Assembly (NCBI GenBank): GCA_016704435.1
Contig: JADJAB010000019.1
Location: forward strand, 1 to 59,502
DNA length: 59,502 nucleotides
DNA from: Rhodobacter sp.
GTDB lineage: Bacteria > Pseudomonadota > Alphaproteobacteria > Rhodobacterales > Rhodobacteraceae
Reading direction: 5' to 3'
Position numbers and translations under genes: made by a program. This document shows, piece after piece, positions 45,623 through 55,033 of the stretch (position 1 is the first letter of the stretch; each line of letters starts with the position of its first letter). Under the pieces are notes generated by a model that saw only the letters and a program-made list of their open reading frames with translations, ran no database searches and had not been told where the DNA came from.

Positions 45623-46564
45623 ATGAAACACCCCCGCAAGATCATCATCGACACCGACCCCGGCCAGGACGACGCAGTGGCGATCCTGCTGGCTCTGGCC
45701 TCGCCCGACGAGATCGAGGTGCTGGCCCTGACCGCCGTGGCCGGCAATGTGCCCTTGCCGCTGACGCAAAGGAACGCCCGCACCATCGTGGAACTGTCGG
45801 GACGCGACGTGCCCGTCTTTGCCGGCTGCGACGCGCCCCTGAAGCGCAAACTGGTGACCGCCGAGCATGTTCACGGCAAGACCGGGCTGGACGGCATCCC
45901 GCTCCCCGATCCGGTGCTGGCCCTGCAAGACACCCATGCGGTCGATTTCCTCATCGAGAGCTTGCGCCACAACGCGCCCGGCAGCGTCACCTTGTGCCCG
46001 CTGGGGCCGCTGACCAACATTGCCACCGCCTTCGACCGCGCGCCCGACATCATCCCCCGCGTGGCCGAGATCGTGCTGATGGGCGGCGCCTATTTCGAGG
46101 TGGGCAACATCACCCCGGCGGCCGAATTCAACATCTACGTCGACCCGGAGGCCGCTGAAATCGTGTTCAAATCCGGCGTTCCCCTGGTGGTGATGCCGCT
46201 GGATGTCACGCACAAGGCGCTGACCTCGCGGGCCTGGGTCGAGGAGATGCGCGGCCTTGGCACCCCCGTCGGCCGGGCGGTGGCGAGCTGGACCGATTTC
46301 TTCGAACGCTTCGATACTGCGAAATACGGCAGCGAGGGCGCGCCGCTGCACGATCCTTGCGTCATCGCCTATCTGATCGAGCCGGGCCTGTTCTCCGGCC
46401 GCCACGTCAACGTGGAAATCGAAACCGTCTCGGACCTGACCCTGGGCATGACCGTCGCCGATTGGTGGCGGGTGACCAAACGCGCGCCGAACGCCCTGTT
46501 CATCGGATCGGTCGACCGCGACGGTTTCTATCGGCTGCTGAGTGAGCGTCTGGCCCGGCTGTGA
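45623..46564 (+). CDS. Inosine-uridine preferring nucleoside hydrolase family
   Basis: Hydrolyses the N-glycosidic bond of ribonucleosides in a calcium-dependent way. The 313-residue protein has the hallmark DTDPGQDDA near its start, LGPLTNIA and HDPCVIAYL with the calcium- and leaving-group-binding residues. GGAGAG precedes the ATG. Intact. Divergent from the Asp-box gene; nucleobase preference cannot be read from sequence alone. Confidence 0.93.
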   Translation: MKHPRKIIIDTDPGQDDAVAILLALASPDEIEVLALTAVAGNVPLPLTQRNARTIVELSGRDVPVFAGCDAPLKRKLVTAEHVHGKTGLDGIPLPDPVLALQDTHAVDFLIESLRHNAPGSVTLCPLGPLTNIATAFDRAPDIIPRVAEIVLMGGAYFEVGNITPAAEFNIYVDPEAAEIVFKSGVPLVVMPLDVTHKALTSRAWVEEMRGLGTPVGRAVASWTDFFERFDTAKYGSEGAPLHDPCVIAYLIEPGLFSGRHVNVEIETVSDLTLGMTVADWWRVTKRAPNALFIGSVDRDGFYRLLSERLARL

Positions 46565-46583
46565 CCCGGCGGCGAAGCCTGCC

Positions 46584-47102
46584 TCAGACCGCGCGCAGGC
46601 CCGCGCGGAAACGGGCCGCATTGGCGCGGTAACCTTCGGCCGAGGCCAGCAGCCGCGCCCGCGCCGCCTCGTCCAGGATCCGTACCACGCGGCCGGGGCT
46701 GCCCATCACCAGCGAGCCGTCGGGAATTTCCTTGCCCTCGGTGGTCAGCGCGCAGGCGCCGATCAGGCAGCCCTTGCCGATCTTCGCCCCGTTCAGCACC
46801 GTCGCGCCCATGCCGATCAGCGTGCCGTCGCCGATGGTGCAGCCGTGCAGCATCGCCTTGTGGCCGATGGTGCAATCGCGCCCGATCACCAGCGGAAAGC
46901 CCATGTCGGTGTGCAACACGCTGTTTTCCTGGATGTTGGTCGCCTCGCCCACCACGATCGGTTCATTGTCGCCGCGCAGCGTGGCGCCGAACCAGATGCC
47001 GACACCCGGCCCCAGCCTTACCCGCCCCATCACCTGCGCGCCCGGCGCAACCCAGGCATCCGGGTCGATTTCAGGCGCCACACCGTCCAGCGAATAGATC
47101 AT
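46584..47102 (-). CDS. Gamma carbonic anhydrase family protein
   Basis: A 172-residue left-handed beta-helix (hexapeptide repeat) protein of the gamma-CA/PaaY/YrdA group, with NIQENSVLHTD and IGHKAMLHGC carrying the three zinc-binding histidines. Activity as a carbonic anhydrase is plausible but many members are untested. Its ATG overlaps the gmk stop (ATGA), so it is the last gene of yicC-gmk-gammaCA. Confidence 0.88.
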   Translation of the reverse strand: MIYSLDGVAPEIDPDAWVAPGAQVMGRVRLGPGVGIWFGATLRGDNEPIVVGEATNIQENSVLHTDMGFPLVIGRDCTIGHKAMLHGCTIGDGTLIGMGATVLNGAKIGKGCLIGACALTTEGKEIPDGSLVMGSPGRVVRILDEAARARLLASAEGYRANAARFRAGLRAV

Positions 47103-47740
47103 CTTCCCTCGAACTCCCTGTTCAACCCGCGCACGAAATCGGCCATGCCGGGCTGGCGGTCGCGCTGCATCCTCTCGGCCTGAAGAATGGTCAGCAAGTC
47201 CTTGAACGTGCTGTCAAGATCGTCATTGACCAGGACATAGTCATATTCCGCCCAATGGCTGATCTCGGCCTGGCTTTTCGCCATCCGTCCGGCGATCACC
47301 TCATCCGAATCCTGCCCGCGGCCGCGCAGCCGCCGCTCCAGCTCCGCGATCGAGGGCGGCAGGATGAAGACCGACACCACATCGCGCCCCAGCGCCGAGT
47401 TGCGGATCTGCTGGCCGCCCTGCCAGTCGATGTCGAACAGCGTGTCGCGGCCCTCGGCCATCGCCACCTCGACCGGGCCGCGCGGACTGCCGTAGAAATT
47501 GCCGAAGACCTCGGCATGTTCCAGCATCTGGCCCGCCGCCACCATCGCCTCGAAGTCGGCCCGCGCCTTGAACCAATATTCGCGGCCGTCCACCTCGCCC
47601 ACCCGCGGCGCGCGCGTGGTGGCCGAGACGGAGAACCGCATCGTCGGGTCCCAGGCCATCAGCATCCGGGCCAGTGTCGATTTCCCGGCCCCCGAGGGCG
47701 ATGAGAGGATAAGCAGCAAACCCCGGCGCATCATTGTCAT
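47099..47740 (-). CDS. gmk: Guanylate kinase
   Basis: Phosphorylates GMP to GDP. The 213-residue protein has the P-loop SSPSGAGKST, the GMP-binding SATTRAPRVGEVDGREYWF and DIDWQGGQQI. Three ATGs lie at the start; ATG 47740 overlaps the yicC stop by four bases and is preferred, although 47734 and 47731 are possible. Intact. Confidence 0.95.
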   Translation of the reverse strand: MTMMRRGLLLILSSPSGAGKSTLARMLMAWDPTMRFSVSATTRAPRVGEVDGREYWFKARADFEAMVAAGQMLEHAEVFGNFYGSPRGPVEVAMAEGRDTLFDIDWQGGQQIRNSALGRDVVSVFILPPSIAELERRLRGRGQDSDEVIAGRMAKSQAEISHWAEYDYVLVNDDLDSTFKDLLTILQAERMQRDRQPGMADFVRGLNREFEGR

Positions 47741-48630
47741 TCCACGTTCTGAACCTGTTCGCGCATCTGGTCGATCACCGTCTTGAGGTCAAGGCCGGTG
47801 CGCGTCAGCTCCAGATCCTGCGCCTTGGACAGCAGTGTATTCGCCTCGCGCAGGAATTCCTGCATCAGGAAGTCGAACTTGCGACCGACGGGGGAGGCAT
47901 CGGCCAGCAGCGCGCGGGCGGCGTCGAGATGGGCGGCAAGCCGGTCCAGCTCTTCGGTGACGTCCTGCTTGACGGCCAGCAGCGCCAGCTCCTGTGCGAC
48001 GCGGGTTTCATCCAGGCTTTCGGCGTTCTCGAGAAGCCGCGCGATGGCCTCGCGCAAGCTGGCCGGGCCGCGGTCACGCCGCGCCTGTGCCAGGTTGCGT
48101 GCGGTGCCGAGCAGGGCGGAGATCTGGTCCAGCTGAGCGCCGATCACGGCCGCCAGGGCCGCGCCCTCGGCCGCGCGCATGGCGTGGAAATCGACCAGCA
48201 GGCCAGGCAGATCGGCCAGGATGGCCGCGCGCAGGGGGGTTGTATCGTCGTCCGTCGTGCCGGTTTCCAGTACGCCGCGCATGGTCAGCACATCCGCCGC
48301 AGTCGCCTGCGCCAGCGTCACGCCCGCCGCCATGGCCACCCCTTCGGCGCGCGACAGGGCCGCCAGCACGCCCGCCAGAACCGCGTCGTTCACCCGCAGC
48401 GCCTCGGCCGCCGCGGCCTCGCGGGCGACCTTCAGTGACAGGCTGACATTGCCGCGTGCAAGTGCCTTTTGCAGGTCCGCCCGCAGCGCCATTTCCAGCC
48501 CGTCGATCCAGTCGGGCACCCGAAGCCGCAGGTCAAGCCCCTTGCCGTTGACCGAGCGGATGTCCCAGGTCCAGCCGAACCCCGCCCCTTCGCCGCGTCG
48601 CGCCGCAAAGCCCGTCATGGAAATCGTCAT
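47737..48630 (-). CDS. YicC family endoribonuclease-like protein
   Basis: A 297-residue YicC/YloC protein, starting MTISMTGFAARRGE, with the SVNGKGLDLRLRVPDWID block and the conserved C-terminal DUF1732 domain (GRKFDFLMQEFLREANTLLSKA). E. coli YicC is implicated in RNA turnover. Gene order yicC-gmk is widely conserved. ATG 48630 is the family start. Confidence 0.92.
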   Translation of the reverse strand: MTISMTGFAARRGEGAGFGWTWDIRSVNGKGLDLRLRVPDWIDGLEMALRADLQKALARGNVSLSLKVAREAAAAEALRVNDAVLAGVLAALSRAEGVAMAAGVTLAQATAADVLTMRGVLETGTTDDDTTPLRAAILADLPGLLVDFHAMRAAEGAALAAVIGAQLDQISALLGTARNLAQARRDRGPASLREAIARLLENAESLDETRVAQELALLAVKQDVTEELDRLAAHLDAARALLADASPVGRKFDFLMQEFLREANTLLSKAQDLELTRTGLDLKTVIDQMREQVQNVE

Positions 48631-48876
48631 GCCCTTGCTCTCCTTGCGGACACGCGCTGGCGCCCGTTCGTCCAAACCGTTGTTTACCATTTGTCGAGAT
48701 TTTCGACCGAATCCGCCGCAACGGGAGTATCTTTACACATCGGTAACAAGTGTTGCCGCTGCATTAACCCTGCTGCGAGCCGCCCCTCTGGCGGCGGAGC
48801 CGTAGCAGAGGTGGCTGCTGGCGGCAACATCGTCGGGATGTGAACGACGGGCGTCAGGTCTGAAGGGAGAATCTTG

Positions 48877-49531
48877 ATGGTGTTTTCATTTCTGGGTGGC
48901 CGCAGGGACGGCGGCGAAACGCCCGCCGCGAGGCCGCGTGGCCCGGCCGAAGTGCGCGCCTATTGGGAGGGACTGCGCCAGGACGGTGCCATTCCCACCC
49001 GCGCCGATCTGGACCCGCGGGGCATGGCCAATGTGCTGGACCAGGTCTTTGTCGCCGAACGCATCGGCACCGGCCTGGTGCGGCTGCGCATCGCCGGGAC
49101 AGGGCTGACCGAGATTGCGGGCCTCGACATGAAAGGGCTGCCCTTGTCGGCGCTGTTCCTGCCCGAGGCGCGGCTGCGGCTGGCCGCGGTGCTGGAGCGT
49201 GTCTTCACCCCTGCCCGAAGTGGCAGAGCTTCATCTGGAAGGAGAGCGCACGATCGGCCGCCCTGCCCTGGCCGCGCGGTTGTTGCTGTTGCCGCTGCAC
49301 TCGAACAACGGCACGCGCGATCTGATCCTGGGCTGTCTGGCGGCAGCGGGCGAGATCGGCCGCGCACCACGCCGTTTTGACATTGCCCGCGCGGTGGAAG
49401 AGCGGCTGGTGGTGCCGCAGGCCCCGGTCGAGACCGTGCCGATCATCGCCGCCTTTGCCGAACCCGCCGCCCCGCCACCGCGCCCGGTGCCGGGCAAGCC
49501 GAAGCTGCGGCTGGTGCATTCGGTGGATTGA
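48877..49531 (+). CDS. PAS_5 domain protein (one frameshift)
   Basis: Begins MVFSFLGG at ATG 48877 with AGGGAGA six bases upstream. The region VRAYWEGLRQDGAIPTRADLDPRGM and FVAERIGTGLVRLRIAGTGL matches the alphaproteobacterial PAS_5 (PF07310) fold, often a regulatory or localisation module with unknown ligand. A four-C run at 49208-49211 is one base too long; the other frame resumes LPEVAELHLEGER and ends LVHSVD. Repaired length is about 217 residues. It is the last gene before the accessory stretch. Confidence 0.8.
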
Positions 49532-50320
49532 TCTGGCGTCAGTGCCGCAGGAAAAGGCTGGGCCCATGCCTGAGTGCCCGCTACCGGATTCGTTGAAGAT
49601 GGCACCGCTCACCCGCGGCGCGCACTCTCGCCCGTTGCCAGCGATGAGCCCGGACGGTCAGATTCCGCTTCGTGTCGGCACTGTTGATGGCATGGATGCC
49701 CCCTCCTGACGGCATCGCAATGTGCCAAAGTGATGAGTGTTGAAGCCATGGCCGCGCAACCAAGACCAATCAGCCTCTGGCAGACCCGGCGCGGTTCACA
49801 CCGATGCCATTGCCAGCACGACCGTGCGGACTGCGTCGGACAAGCTGGCACGTCAAGAGGATTATCAGGCTCTGGCCGTGGGTTGAACCAATCAGGCGTG
49901 CGCAGCCAACAGCATTCGGCAGCCAATGCAAGGGCGGAAATGGGTGACGATAGACTAACCAAACCGCCGCTGGGATACCCCGAGGCGCTGTCAGTCGTCA
50001 CATCTTGGTGGTCTGGTTGGGACCCCGCACGCGGACTTTTTCAAGGCCAGCGGTCACGTGCAGCGCGTCAACAGGCCGGACACATGACCGCACCCGATCG
50101 CCGGACGCATCAGACAGGCAGGGATCGGCAGCGGCGACAGGGAAAGAGAGAAAACCAGGAAACTGGTGTTCAGCCAATGCCACTTGCAACACCGATAACA
50201 AGCGGCATAATCAATCACGCAAACGAAACAGAGCCTCCAAGCTTCAACCCGCCATGAAGCTCCTTCTTGGAGGACGACGGACAGCGCTGTCAGGACCGGG
50301 CCAAATCTGAGGAGACCGCC
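49532..50320. other. Gene-poor region
   Basis: About 790 bases with no coding region I can support. Open frames on both strands (for example 49730-50257 plus and 49609-50001 minus) lack ribosome sites, recognisable domains and the codon pattern of neighbouring genes. The composition is less GC-rich than the flanking core. It may be the left edge of an accessory insertion. A promoter for the next gene lies at its right end. Confidence 0.6.
50184..50211 (+). promoter_or_regulatory. Possible promoter of the DGC gene
   Basis: TTGCAA and CATAAT are 16 bases apart, 110 bases before the DGC gene start. This is one of the most AT-rich spots in the region. Confidence 0.4.
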
Positions 50321-50713
50321 ATGGCGTCACGCGAACATCTTCCGCTCGTCTACTCCTGCTCGGGATGTTCGAGCGCCGCACAGATGGCCAACCATCTGGC
50401 CATTCGGCTCGATCGGCTCGGGATCGCGGAAATGTCCTGTATCGCAGGTGTCGGCGGCGATGTGCCCAAGTTGGTGCGGACCGCCAGATCGGGTCGCCGG
50501 ATCATTGCAATTGACGGCTGTGTGCTTGCCTGTGTGCGCAACTGTCTGGCCCGGCACGACGTGGTGGCGGAAACCCATCACTTCCTGTCCGATCTCGGCG
50601 TGCGCAAACGCTACGGCACCGATTTCGATCAGGACGAGGCGGAAAGAGTGCTTGACGAGATCGTCGAAGGGCTTGCACCCAAGCCGGCGCTTGCCGTCGC
50701 CAAGGACGGCTAG
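50321..50713 (+). CDS. DGC-domain putative zinc-binding protein
   Basis: A 130-residue protein of the DGC family (PF08859), with an N-terminal YSCSGCSSAAQMANHLA and the motif IAIDGCVLACVRNCLA, giving conserved cysteine pairs thought to bind zinc. Function is unknown; relatives occur near denitrification and metal-handling genes. ATG 50321 follows GAGGAG with seven-base spacing. It appears intact and is the first gene of the accessory stretch. Confidence 0.78.
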   Translation: MASREHLPLVYSCSGCSSAAQMANHLAIRLDRLGIAEMSCIAGVGGDVPKLVRTARSGRRIIAIDGCVLACVRNCLARHDVVAETHHFLSDLGVRKRYGTDFDQDEAERVLDEIVEGLAPKPALAVAKDG

Positions 50714-51385
50714 GCACCACTTGCGGGGCTTTGCGAAAACCGCCCCTCCGCGCCCGACCGCCCCTGCCAATGCCCGCGACGGCAGCGTAACCGTCGGCGT
50801 GCAGGGCGGGTATGGTCTCGTCGGCGCTACCCGCAGCGACAGAAACCAGTGGGCCGTCCAAAGTCCGCGGGTCGCAGGCGATGTCTTGCCGGGCGCCAAC
50901 CAGGCCGGGGGACAGCGCCAGCCAGGTTCCTCTCCGGCGACGATCAGAAACAGGATACAGGCAAGGACAACGGCGGGCATATGGGCAGGCATTGCGGGCG
51001 GCAGGATCGCCCCGGATCCTGTGACCAGGCTGGAGATGACGAGTGCTGTCGCGATGCCCGGGATCGGCAAGGCCAGTGCAAATGCAAGTGTCCGGAATGG
51101 GCAACGCCACCGGACGAAGCGTACCAGCAGACCGAGCCGTTCAGCGGGCCTGTTCAGCACGAGGATCAGGGTTGCCGCGGCTGGCCCGAACGTGCCGGCG
51201 ATCAGGACGAACGGGCACACGGACGCCATCAGACCGGCAACCATCCAAGCAAACCAGGACACTGCGAACGCGAAACAGACGAAATGCGCGAGATCTCCGG
51301 TCATCTGGCTGTCAACAACTGCTCCTTGATCGACTGCTTTCTCATTGGGCGAAGCCTGCCGATTGACCCGCACAACAGTTGCCAT
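50714..51385 (-). pseudogene. Decayed CPBP (Abi/CAAX-like) intramembrane protease
   Basis: From ATG 51385 the frame gives several hydrophobic helices (AHFVCFAFAVSWFAWMVAG, VCPFVLIAGTFGPAAATLILVLN region) and then the CPBP motif GEEPGWR. After this the sequence alternates between frames: a WTAHWFLSL block, part of the second motif, is seen, but no frame gives a normal C-terminal half. The gene is either degraded or broken by several indels. Its 3' end cannot be placed; I stop at the DGC gene. Confidence 0.55.
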
Positions 51386-51469
51386 GGGTAGTCGGTGAAG
51401 GTGCGCGCAGTCGGCTTGATCGTTCCGATATGTTAGGCTGATCTTGACATGGTAACGCCGGAGGCCGCC

Positions 51470-52321
51470 ATGAAACTCTTCTTCGTCATCATTCTGTTGG
51501 TCGTCGTTGTGTCTCTGGCGGGCCTGTTTGTCTGGCGGCAGCTTGATCATCGTTCAGATCGGACAGAGATGAATCGGCTGCTTGCTCTGCAGCCCGCTCA
51601 CCCAGCGCGGTTTTCGCTCGCGATGGTCGCAAATCTTCCCGAACCGGCGCGGCGCTATTTCGCTTTTGCAATTGCTGAGGGCACGCCGCTCTACACCGTC
51701 GCGCAGATCGAGATGGAGGGCCAATTCAGCCTCGGCACCAACGAAGCGCCGAATTACATGGACATGATCGCGACGCAGGTGCTGGCGGCCCCGAATGGCT
51801 TCGTCTGGAAAATGTCGGGCGGGTTGGGGCTTGCCGCCATGTCGGGCTCGGATTCGGGGCGATGGACGCGCTTCTGGTTCGCGGGGCTCGCCCCCGTGGC
51901 GCGGTTCGGCGGCGATCCGGATCACGCGCGCTCGGCCTTCGGGCGCTATGTGGCCGAGGCCGCGTTCTGGACACCAGCCGCCATTCTGCCTGGACCAAAC
52001 GTGACCTGGGAAGGCGTCGATCAGGACACCGCACGCTACACCATGACCCATGAGGGCATCGTGCAGACCGTCGACGTGACTGTCGATGCGGAGGGGCGAC
52101 CCTTTCGTATCGAGTTCCCGCGCTGGAGCAACGCGAACCCGGAGGGGATGCACCAGATCCAGCCTTTTGGCGGATTTCTGTCCGGTTTCCGCGAGGTTGT
52201 CGGGTTTCGTGTGCCATTTCATGTGGAGGCCGGAAACTGGTTCGGCACGCAAGACTACTTCCCGTTCTTCATTGCGGATGTGACAGAGGTGCGGTTTCCG
52301 AACTCGGCGGCAGACGAGTGA
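51470..52321 (+). CDS. DUF6544-like membrane-anchored protein
   Basis: A 283-residue protein with one N-terminal transmembrane segment (MKLFFVIILLVVVVSLAGLFV) and a soluble domain with LPEPARRYFAFAIAEGTPLYTVAQIEMEGQF, the pattern of DUF6544 proteins. GGAGG stands five bases before ATG 51470, so the in-frame ATG at 51449 is unlikely. Function unknown; the fold may be lipid- or lipoprotein-binding, which is only a guess. Intact, unlike many core genes here. Confidence 0.7.
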   Translation: MKLFFVIILLVVVVSLAGLFVWRQLDHRSDRTEMNRLLALQPAHPARFSLAMVANLPEPARRYFAFAIAEGTPLYTVAQIEMEGQFSLGTNEAPNYMDMIATQVLAAPNGFVWKMSGGLGLAAMSGSDSGRWTRFWFAGLAPVARFGGDPDHARSAFGRYVAEAAFWTPAAILPGPNVTWEGVDQDTARYTMTHEGIVQTVDVTVDAEGRPFRIEFPRWSNANPEGMHQIQPFGGFLSGFREVVGFRVPFHVEAGNWFGTQDYFPFFIADVTEVRFPNSAADE

Positions 52322-52470
52322 GCGCCAAATGGCCCCGTGCTTTCCGTCTCGGGCGGCTTGTCGAGACCTCCGCCGCGTCGATTGAAGCGGGGTGCGTATT
52401 GCAGGAAACGGGAGCAATCTGGTTTCCCCAGCCCATGGGGCTTTCGGATTCCGCTCAAACGCGTCCCGCC

Positions 52471-53604
52471 CTAGCGATTATCGGCCAGCGAATTCGACCC
52501 ATGCAATACATCCCGCAAGAGGATCGCGGTGGCCCTGCCTGGCTCCTCGAAGATCGGGCTGTGGGCGGAATTTTCGAACGTGTAGAGGCCTTTTACGGGC
52601 GCATTGATCCGCTCGAGATAGGCGCGGGAGAGGTCCGGGTTGGCGGTGTGGTCGTAGCGACCGAGGAAGAAATACACGGGCAATTCAAAATCAGTCAGCC
52701 GCGCGCTGAGGTCGTCCCTGAGCAGGTCGTCCCAGAAGAACGGCCGCGACCAGATCTTGCCACGCCAGACGTTGATCTTGTCCATGACGGTATAGGACCG
52801 CATCTGCCAGACCGGAAGGAAGATGCCCGTGATGACTGATCGCATTTCGCGCGTCTGGCCAACGCCAAGGCCGTGCATCGCGGCATCACGTAGCCGCATG
52901 TATGCGGGTGAGAGGCCGTCCGTCATGCTGACCGGCGCGGCGTTCAGTCGCCGGACCATGGCGTCATCGCCCCGCTCGCGATAGGCCTCGGTCATGAAGG
53001 CATGCGCCATGACTTCGGAGCGGAGCTGGTGGGTGATCTGGGCCATGCCGACGTAGGCAAGGAACCGGTCGGGCGCCTCCGCCGCGACCTGGATGCCCAG
53101 ATAGCTGCCCCAAGAGTGACCCAGGAGCAGAATCCTGTCCTGACCAAAACGATCCCGGAGGTAATCGGCCACTTCGATCGTATCCGCGATCATCTGGTTC
53201 ATCGTCATGGTCTCGGGCGGGATGTCGCCCGAAAATGACATGCCCGCACCACGCTGTTCCCACCAGACCATGGTGAAGTGCTGTTCGAGGCCGGTGGGAT
53301 GCGTGGTTTCCATGAAGAACTCGGTCATGCCGGGGCCGCCGTGCAAGAAAAGCAACACCGGGTTTGCAGGATCTACGCTCTGGATGAACATGCTTTGCGG
53401 GATGCCGCCGATCTGGACTGTCACCCTTTCGGAAAGACTCCCGTCGATGATTTGCCCGGCGTCATCACGCAGGGGCGCGAGGCGACCCGGGCTGACGGCG
53501 AACAGCGTGCCCATCCCGACGATGAGGAGTGCGCCAAGGATCAGGGCTGTCGTCACCATGATAAACCGGGCCTTTCCCGGCCTTCGGATCTCGGGATGGG
53601 CCAC
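52471..53604 (-). CDS. Alpha/beta hydrolase (S33, proline iminopeptidase-like), membrane anchored
   Basis: A hydrolase with oxyanion-hole motif LFLHGGPGM, nucleophile elbow GHSWGSYLG, an acid block FFLGRYDHTANPD and a late ENSAHSP histidine. A hydrophobic N-terminal segment (VTTALILGALLIVGMGTLFAV) would anchor it in the inner membrane facing the periplasm. GTG 53604 has GGGGAG eight bases upstream and lies four bases past the preceding stop; ATG 53559 is a shorter alternative. It is the last gene of a three-gene minus-strand set. Confidence 0.82.
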   Translation of the reverse strand: MAHPEIRRPGKARFIMVTTALILGALLIVGMGTLFAVSPGRLAPLRDDAGQIIDGSLSERVTVQIGGIPQSMFIQSVDPANPVLLFLHGGPGMTEFFMETTHPTGLEQHFTMVWWEQRGAGMSFSGDIPPETMTMNQMIADTIEVADYLRDRFGQDRILLLGHSWGSYLGIQVAAEAPDRFLAYVGMAQITHQLRSEVMAHAFMTEAYRERGDDAMVRRLNAAPVSMTDGLSPAYMRLRDAAMHGLGVGQTREMRSVITGIFLPVWQMRSYTVMDKINVWRGKIWSRPFFWDDLLRDDLSARLTDFELPVYFFLGRYDHTANPDLSRAYLERINAPVKGLYTFENSAHSPIFEEPGRATAILLRDVLHGSNSLADNR

Positions 53605-53608
53605 ACCT

Positions 53609-55033
53609 TTACTCCCCCTCGGACAGAAGCGTCGCCTCAAGCGCGTCGAGTGTAGCGCGGTCGGGGATGATGCCACCCGCAATCACCGCACGCGGGCGGC
53701 GCAGTGTCGCGAGACTTTCCAACGGGTTTGCGTCAAGCAGTGCAAGGTCTGCCCGGCGACCCGGTGCAATGGTGCCGTCGTGATCGCGCAGGTCGAAAAA
53801 CCGCGGCGGCGCGACGGTCGCGGTGCAAAGTGCCTCGCGCAGGGTCAGGCCGATCTCCACGTAGAGGTCCAACTCATCCAGCAACGAAAATCCGTGGAAG
53901 AGATAGCGGTTGGCAAAGGACGCGTCGCTTGAGGTGCGGATGGGCACGCCTGCCCGATGCGCCTTCAGGAAGGTGAGCCGGTAGAGCGCGATGCTGTCTT
54001 CGGCCAAGGCTCGCTCCTCGTCCGTCATTGCCTCCAGTCGGAAATCGGGGCGCCCCCGGGCTTCGCGTACCTCGGCAGGAATCATCCGCATCCGCGGCGC
54101 GTCCGGGGCGGGCCAGTTGCCGGTGTAGAAATCCGCCACGACAAGGGTGGGGCTGACATGCATCCCGGCTACGGCGATCCGCGCCAGTATCTCAGCGCAG
54201 AGCGCTTCGTCCCAGGTGTCGAGGATGATCCGGTCTTGCCCGGCCATGATTTCGAAAATGGAGGGCAGGTCGGCGCCTGCCGCCATCGTGTCCCGCAGAT
54301 CCGCGATCATCGCCACCCCTGCGGTCGCGCAGGCCATCGTCACCCGGCCGAAATGTTCCATCCCGTCCGTGCCGGCGTCAATGGCCGTGCAAAGCGCGAC
54401 GCGCTCGGGGATATGTCCTACCAACGCCAGACCCTCCGCATTGGCGGCATCGGCCAGCGCCAGACAGGTCGGTTCGTCCGGCATCGAGTAGGACTTCACT
54501 GCTGCCCAGCCCTCCGACGCGATCCGGTCCACGACTGCTCGTGCCTTGTCCGGCGTGTCGGCAAGGAACATGCCTGGCCATGATCCGGGACTACCATCCA
54601 CCCATGCCCCCGACAGGACCAGACTTGAGCCCACAATCTCGCCCGCCTCGATCCGCGCCTGCAGTTCCTGCTGTGCTTCGATCGGCCAAGGTGCGCCCAT
54701 ATCCCCGATGCCAGCCACGCCGTGAAGAAGGTAGCGGGGCAAGGCCGTGTCCGGTTCGGTAGCGCCTGAGAAGATATGGACGTGGCTGTCCCAAAGACCG
54801 GGGACAAGGTAGCCGTCCGCCCCTTCGATCACGTCGCTCCCGTCCGTCGGGGTCATGTCGGTTCCGATCCCGGCGACAATGCCCTCGCGGATCAGCACCG
54901 ACTGCCCTTCCGTCAAGGTTCCGGTTTCGACATCGACCAGAGTGAGGTCGGTCAGCAGTGAGTCGGCATGCGCCGCAACGCCGATGGCGAGCAGGCACGC
55001 AAGAAAGGCGAACCCTTGGAAATGATACCTCAT
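53609..55033 (-). CDS. Secreted metal-dependent amidohydrolase
   Basis: A 474-residue member of the amidohydrolase superfamily (imidazolonepropionase/prolidase-like group). A signal peptide (about 1-23, ending AHA) precedes the barrel with DSHVHIF (first metal-binding HxH), a central VKSYSMPDE lysine region, LVGHIPERV, GMEHFG and DASF near the end. Export implies action on periplasmic or external amide or ester substrates. Its ATG overlaps the stop of the oxidoreductase gene upstream. Confidence 0.82.
   Translation of the reverse strand: MRYHFQGFAFLACLLAIGVAAHADSLLTDLTLVDVETGTLTEGQSVLIREGIVAGIGTDMTPTDGSDVIEGADGYLVPGLWDSHVHIFSGATEPDTALPRYLLHGVAGIGDMGAPWPIEAQQELQARIEAGEIVGSSLVLSGAWVDGSPGSWPGMFLADTPDKARAVVDRIASEGWAAVKSYSMPDEPTCLALADAANAEGLALVGHIPERVALCTAIDAGTDGMEHFGRVTMACATAGVAMIADLRDTMAAGADLPSIFEIMAGQDRIILDTWDEALCAEILARIAVAGMHVSPTLVVADFYTGNWPAPDAPRMRMIPAEVREARGRPDFRLEAMTDEERALAEDSIALYRLTFLKAHRAGVPIRTSSDASFANRYLFHGFSLLDELDLYVEIGLTLREALCTATVAPPRFFDLRDHDGTIAPGRRADLALLDANPLESLATLRRPRAVIAGGIIPDRATLDALEATLLSEGE

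Noticed and set aside
49609..50001. Minus-strand ORF of 130 residues in the gene-poor region
   Set aside because: Composition is rich in Cys, His, Arg and Ser without domain or ribosome site. It looks like random coding potential or an unrecognisable remnant.
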